5,941 nt of DNA from positions 1 through 5,941 of the forward strand of contig CACYHJ010000170.1 in assembly GCA_902774165.1 (NCBI GenBank), read 5' to 3'. Source of the stretch: Oscillospiraceae bacterium (GTDB lineage: Bacteria; Bacillota; Clostridia; Oscillospirales; Acutalibacteraceae). This document shows positions 5,827 to 5,941 of this stretch, piece by piece. Made by a program: the position numbers and the translations under genes. The first letter of the stretch is position 1, and every line of letters starts with the position of its first letter. A model generated the notes under the pieces. It did not search any database. It was not told where the DNA came from and saw only the letters and a program-made list of their open reading frames with translations.

Positions 5827-5941
5827 ATGTATCATATTTTGGTTGTTGAGGACGCCGTTGACATTTCCGATGCGCTGTCGGCGTTTCTGCGGGACGAGGG
5901 CTTCGGCGTGACGGTCGCGGGCACGCAGCGGTCCGCGATTG
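5827..5941 (+). CDS. Response regulator, N-terminal part of receiver domain (probably OmpR family)
   Basis: The frame starts at ATG 5827 and is cut by the window end after 38 codons. The N-terminus MYHILVVEDAVDI followed by an amphipathic helix (LSAFLRDEGF) is the standard first strand and helix of a CheY-like receiver domain. Glu8 and Asp9 are the acidic pair that binds the metal ion for phosphorylation; the phospho-acceptor Asp lies beyond the window. A GTGAG site stands 6 nt before the ATG. The protein should be a cytoplasmic partner of a histidine kinase. OmpR-family membership (with a DNA-binding C-terminus) is inferred from the sequence style and context and cannot be seen directly. It is transcribed away from the kinase-permease run. 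Confidence 0.85.
   Translation, partial: MYHILVVEDAVDISDALSAFLRDEGFGVTVAGTQRSAI

Overview
The window looks like chromosomal DNA of a moderately GC-rich member of the Bacillota, probably a clostridial gut-type lineage. This is an inference from strong Shine-Dalgarno sites of the AGGAGG type, sigma-A-like promoters in AT-rich gaps, and the gene types present: an FtsX-family ABC permease, an APH-fold kinase, an OmpR-type response regulator and an AAA_14/DUF4143 ATPase. No rRNA, tRNA, CRISPR array or insertion sequence was seen.

Layout from right to left. At the right edge a response regulator gene starts on the plus strand (5827 onward, cut by the window end). A 283-bp divergent intergenic region (5544-5826) separates it from a minus-strand run. 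That region carries a good promoter for the regulator, a weaker one for the minus-strand genes, and a group of 11-bp-spaced GTGAC/GTCAC repeats that could be a regulator-binding box. The minus-strand run reads: APH-fold phosphotransferase (5543-4575), an 8-segment FtsX-type permease with a large Cys-rich extracytoplasmic domain (4540-2381), a 36-codon remnant of a second, diverged permease (2380-2270), an alpha/beta-hydrolase (2256-1150), and a DUF4143-type ATPase (1065 to beyond the left edge).

How they may work together. Kinase, permease and hydrolase are closely spaced (34 and 124 bp) with no visible terminator between them, so they may be one transcript. A permease and a modifying kinase divergent from a two-component regulator resembles the Bacillota loci that sense and remove antimicrobial compounds, but no ATP-binding subunit or histidine kinase lies inside the window, so this is inference only. 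The ATPase has its own near-consensus promoter and is probably a separate unit.

The two most notable points are a 29-bp near-perfect palindrome that covers both the transcription start region and the Shine-Dalgarno site of the ATPase gene, and the in-frame C-terminal remnant of a lost second permease just after the stop codon of the surviving one.
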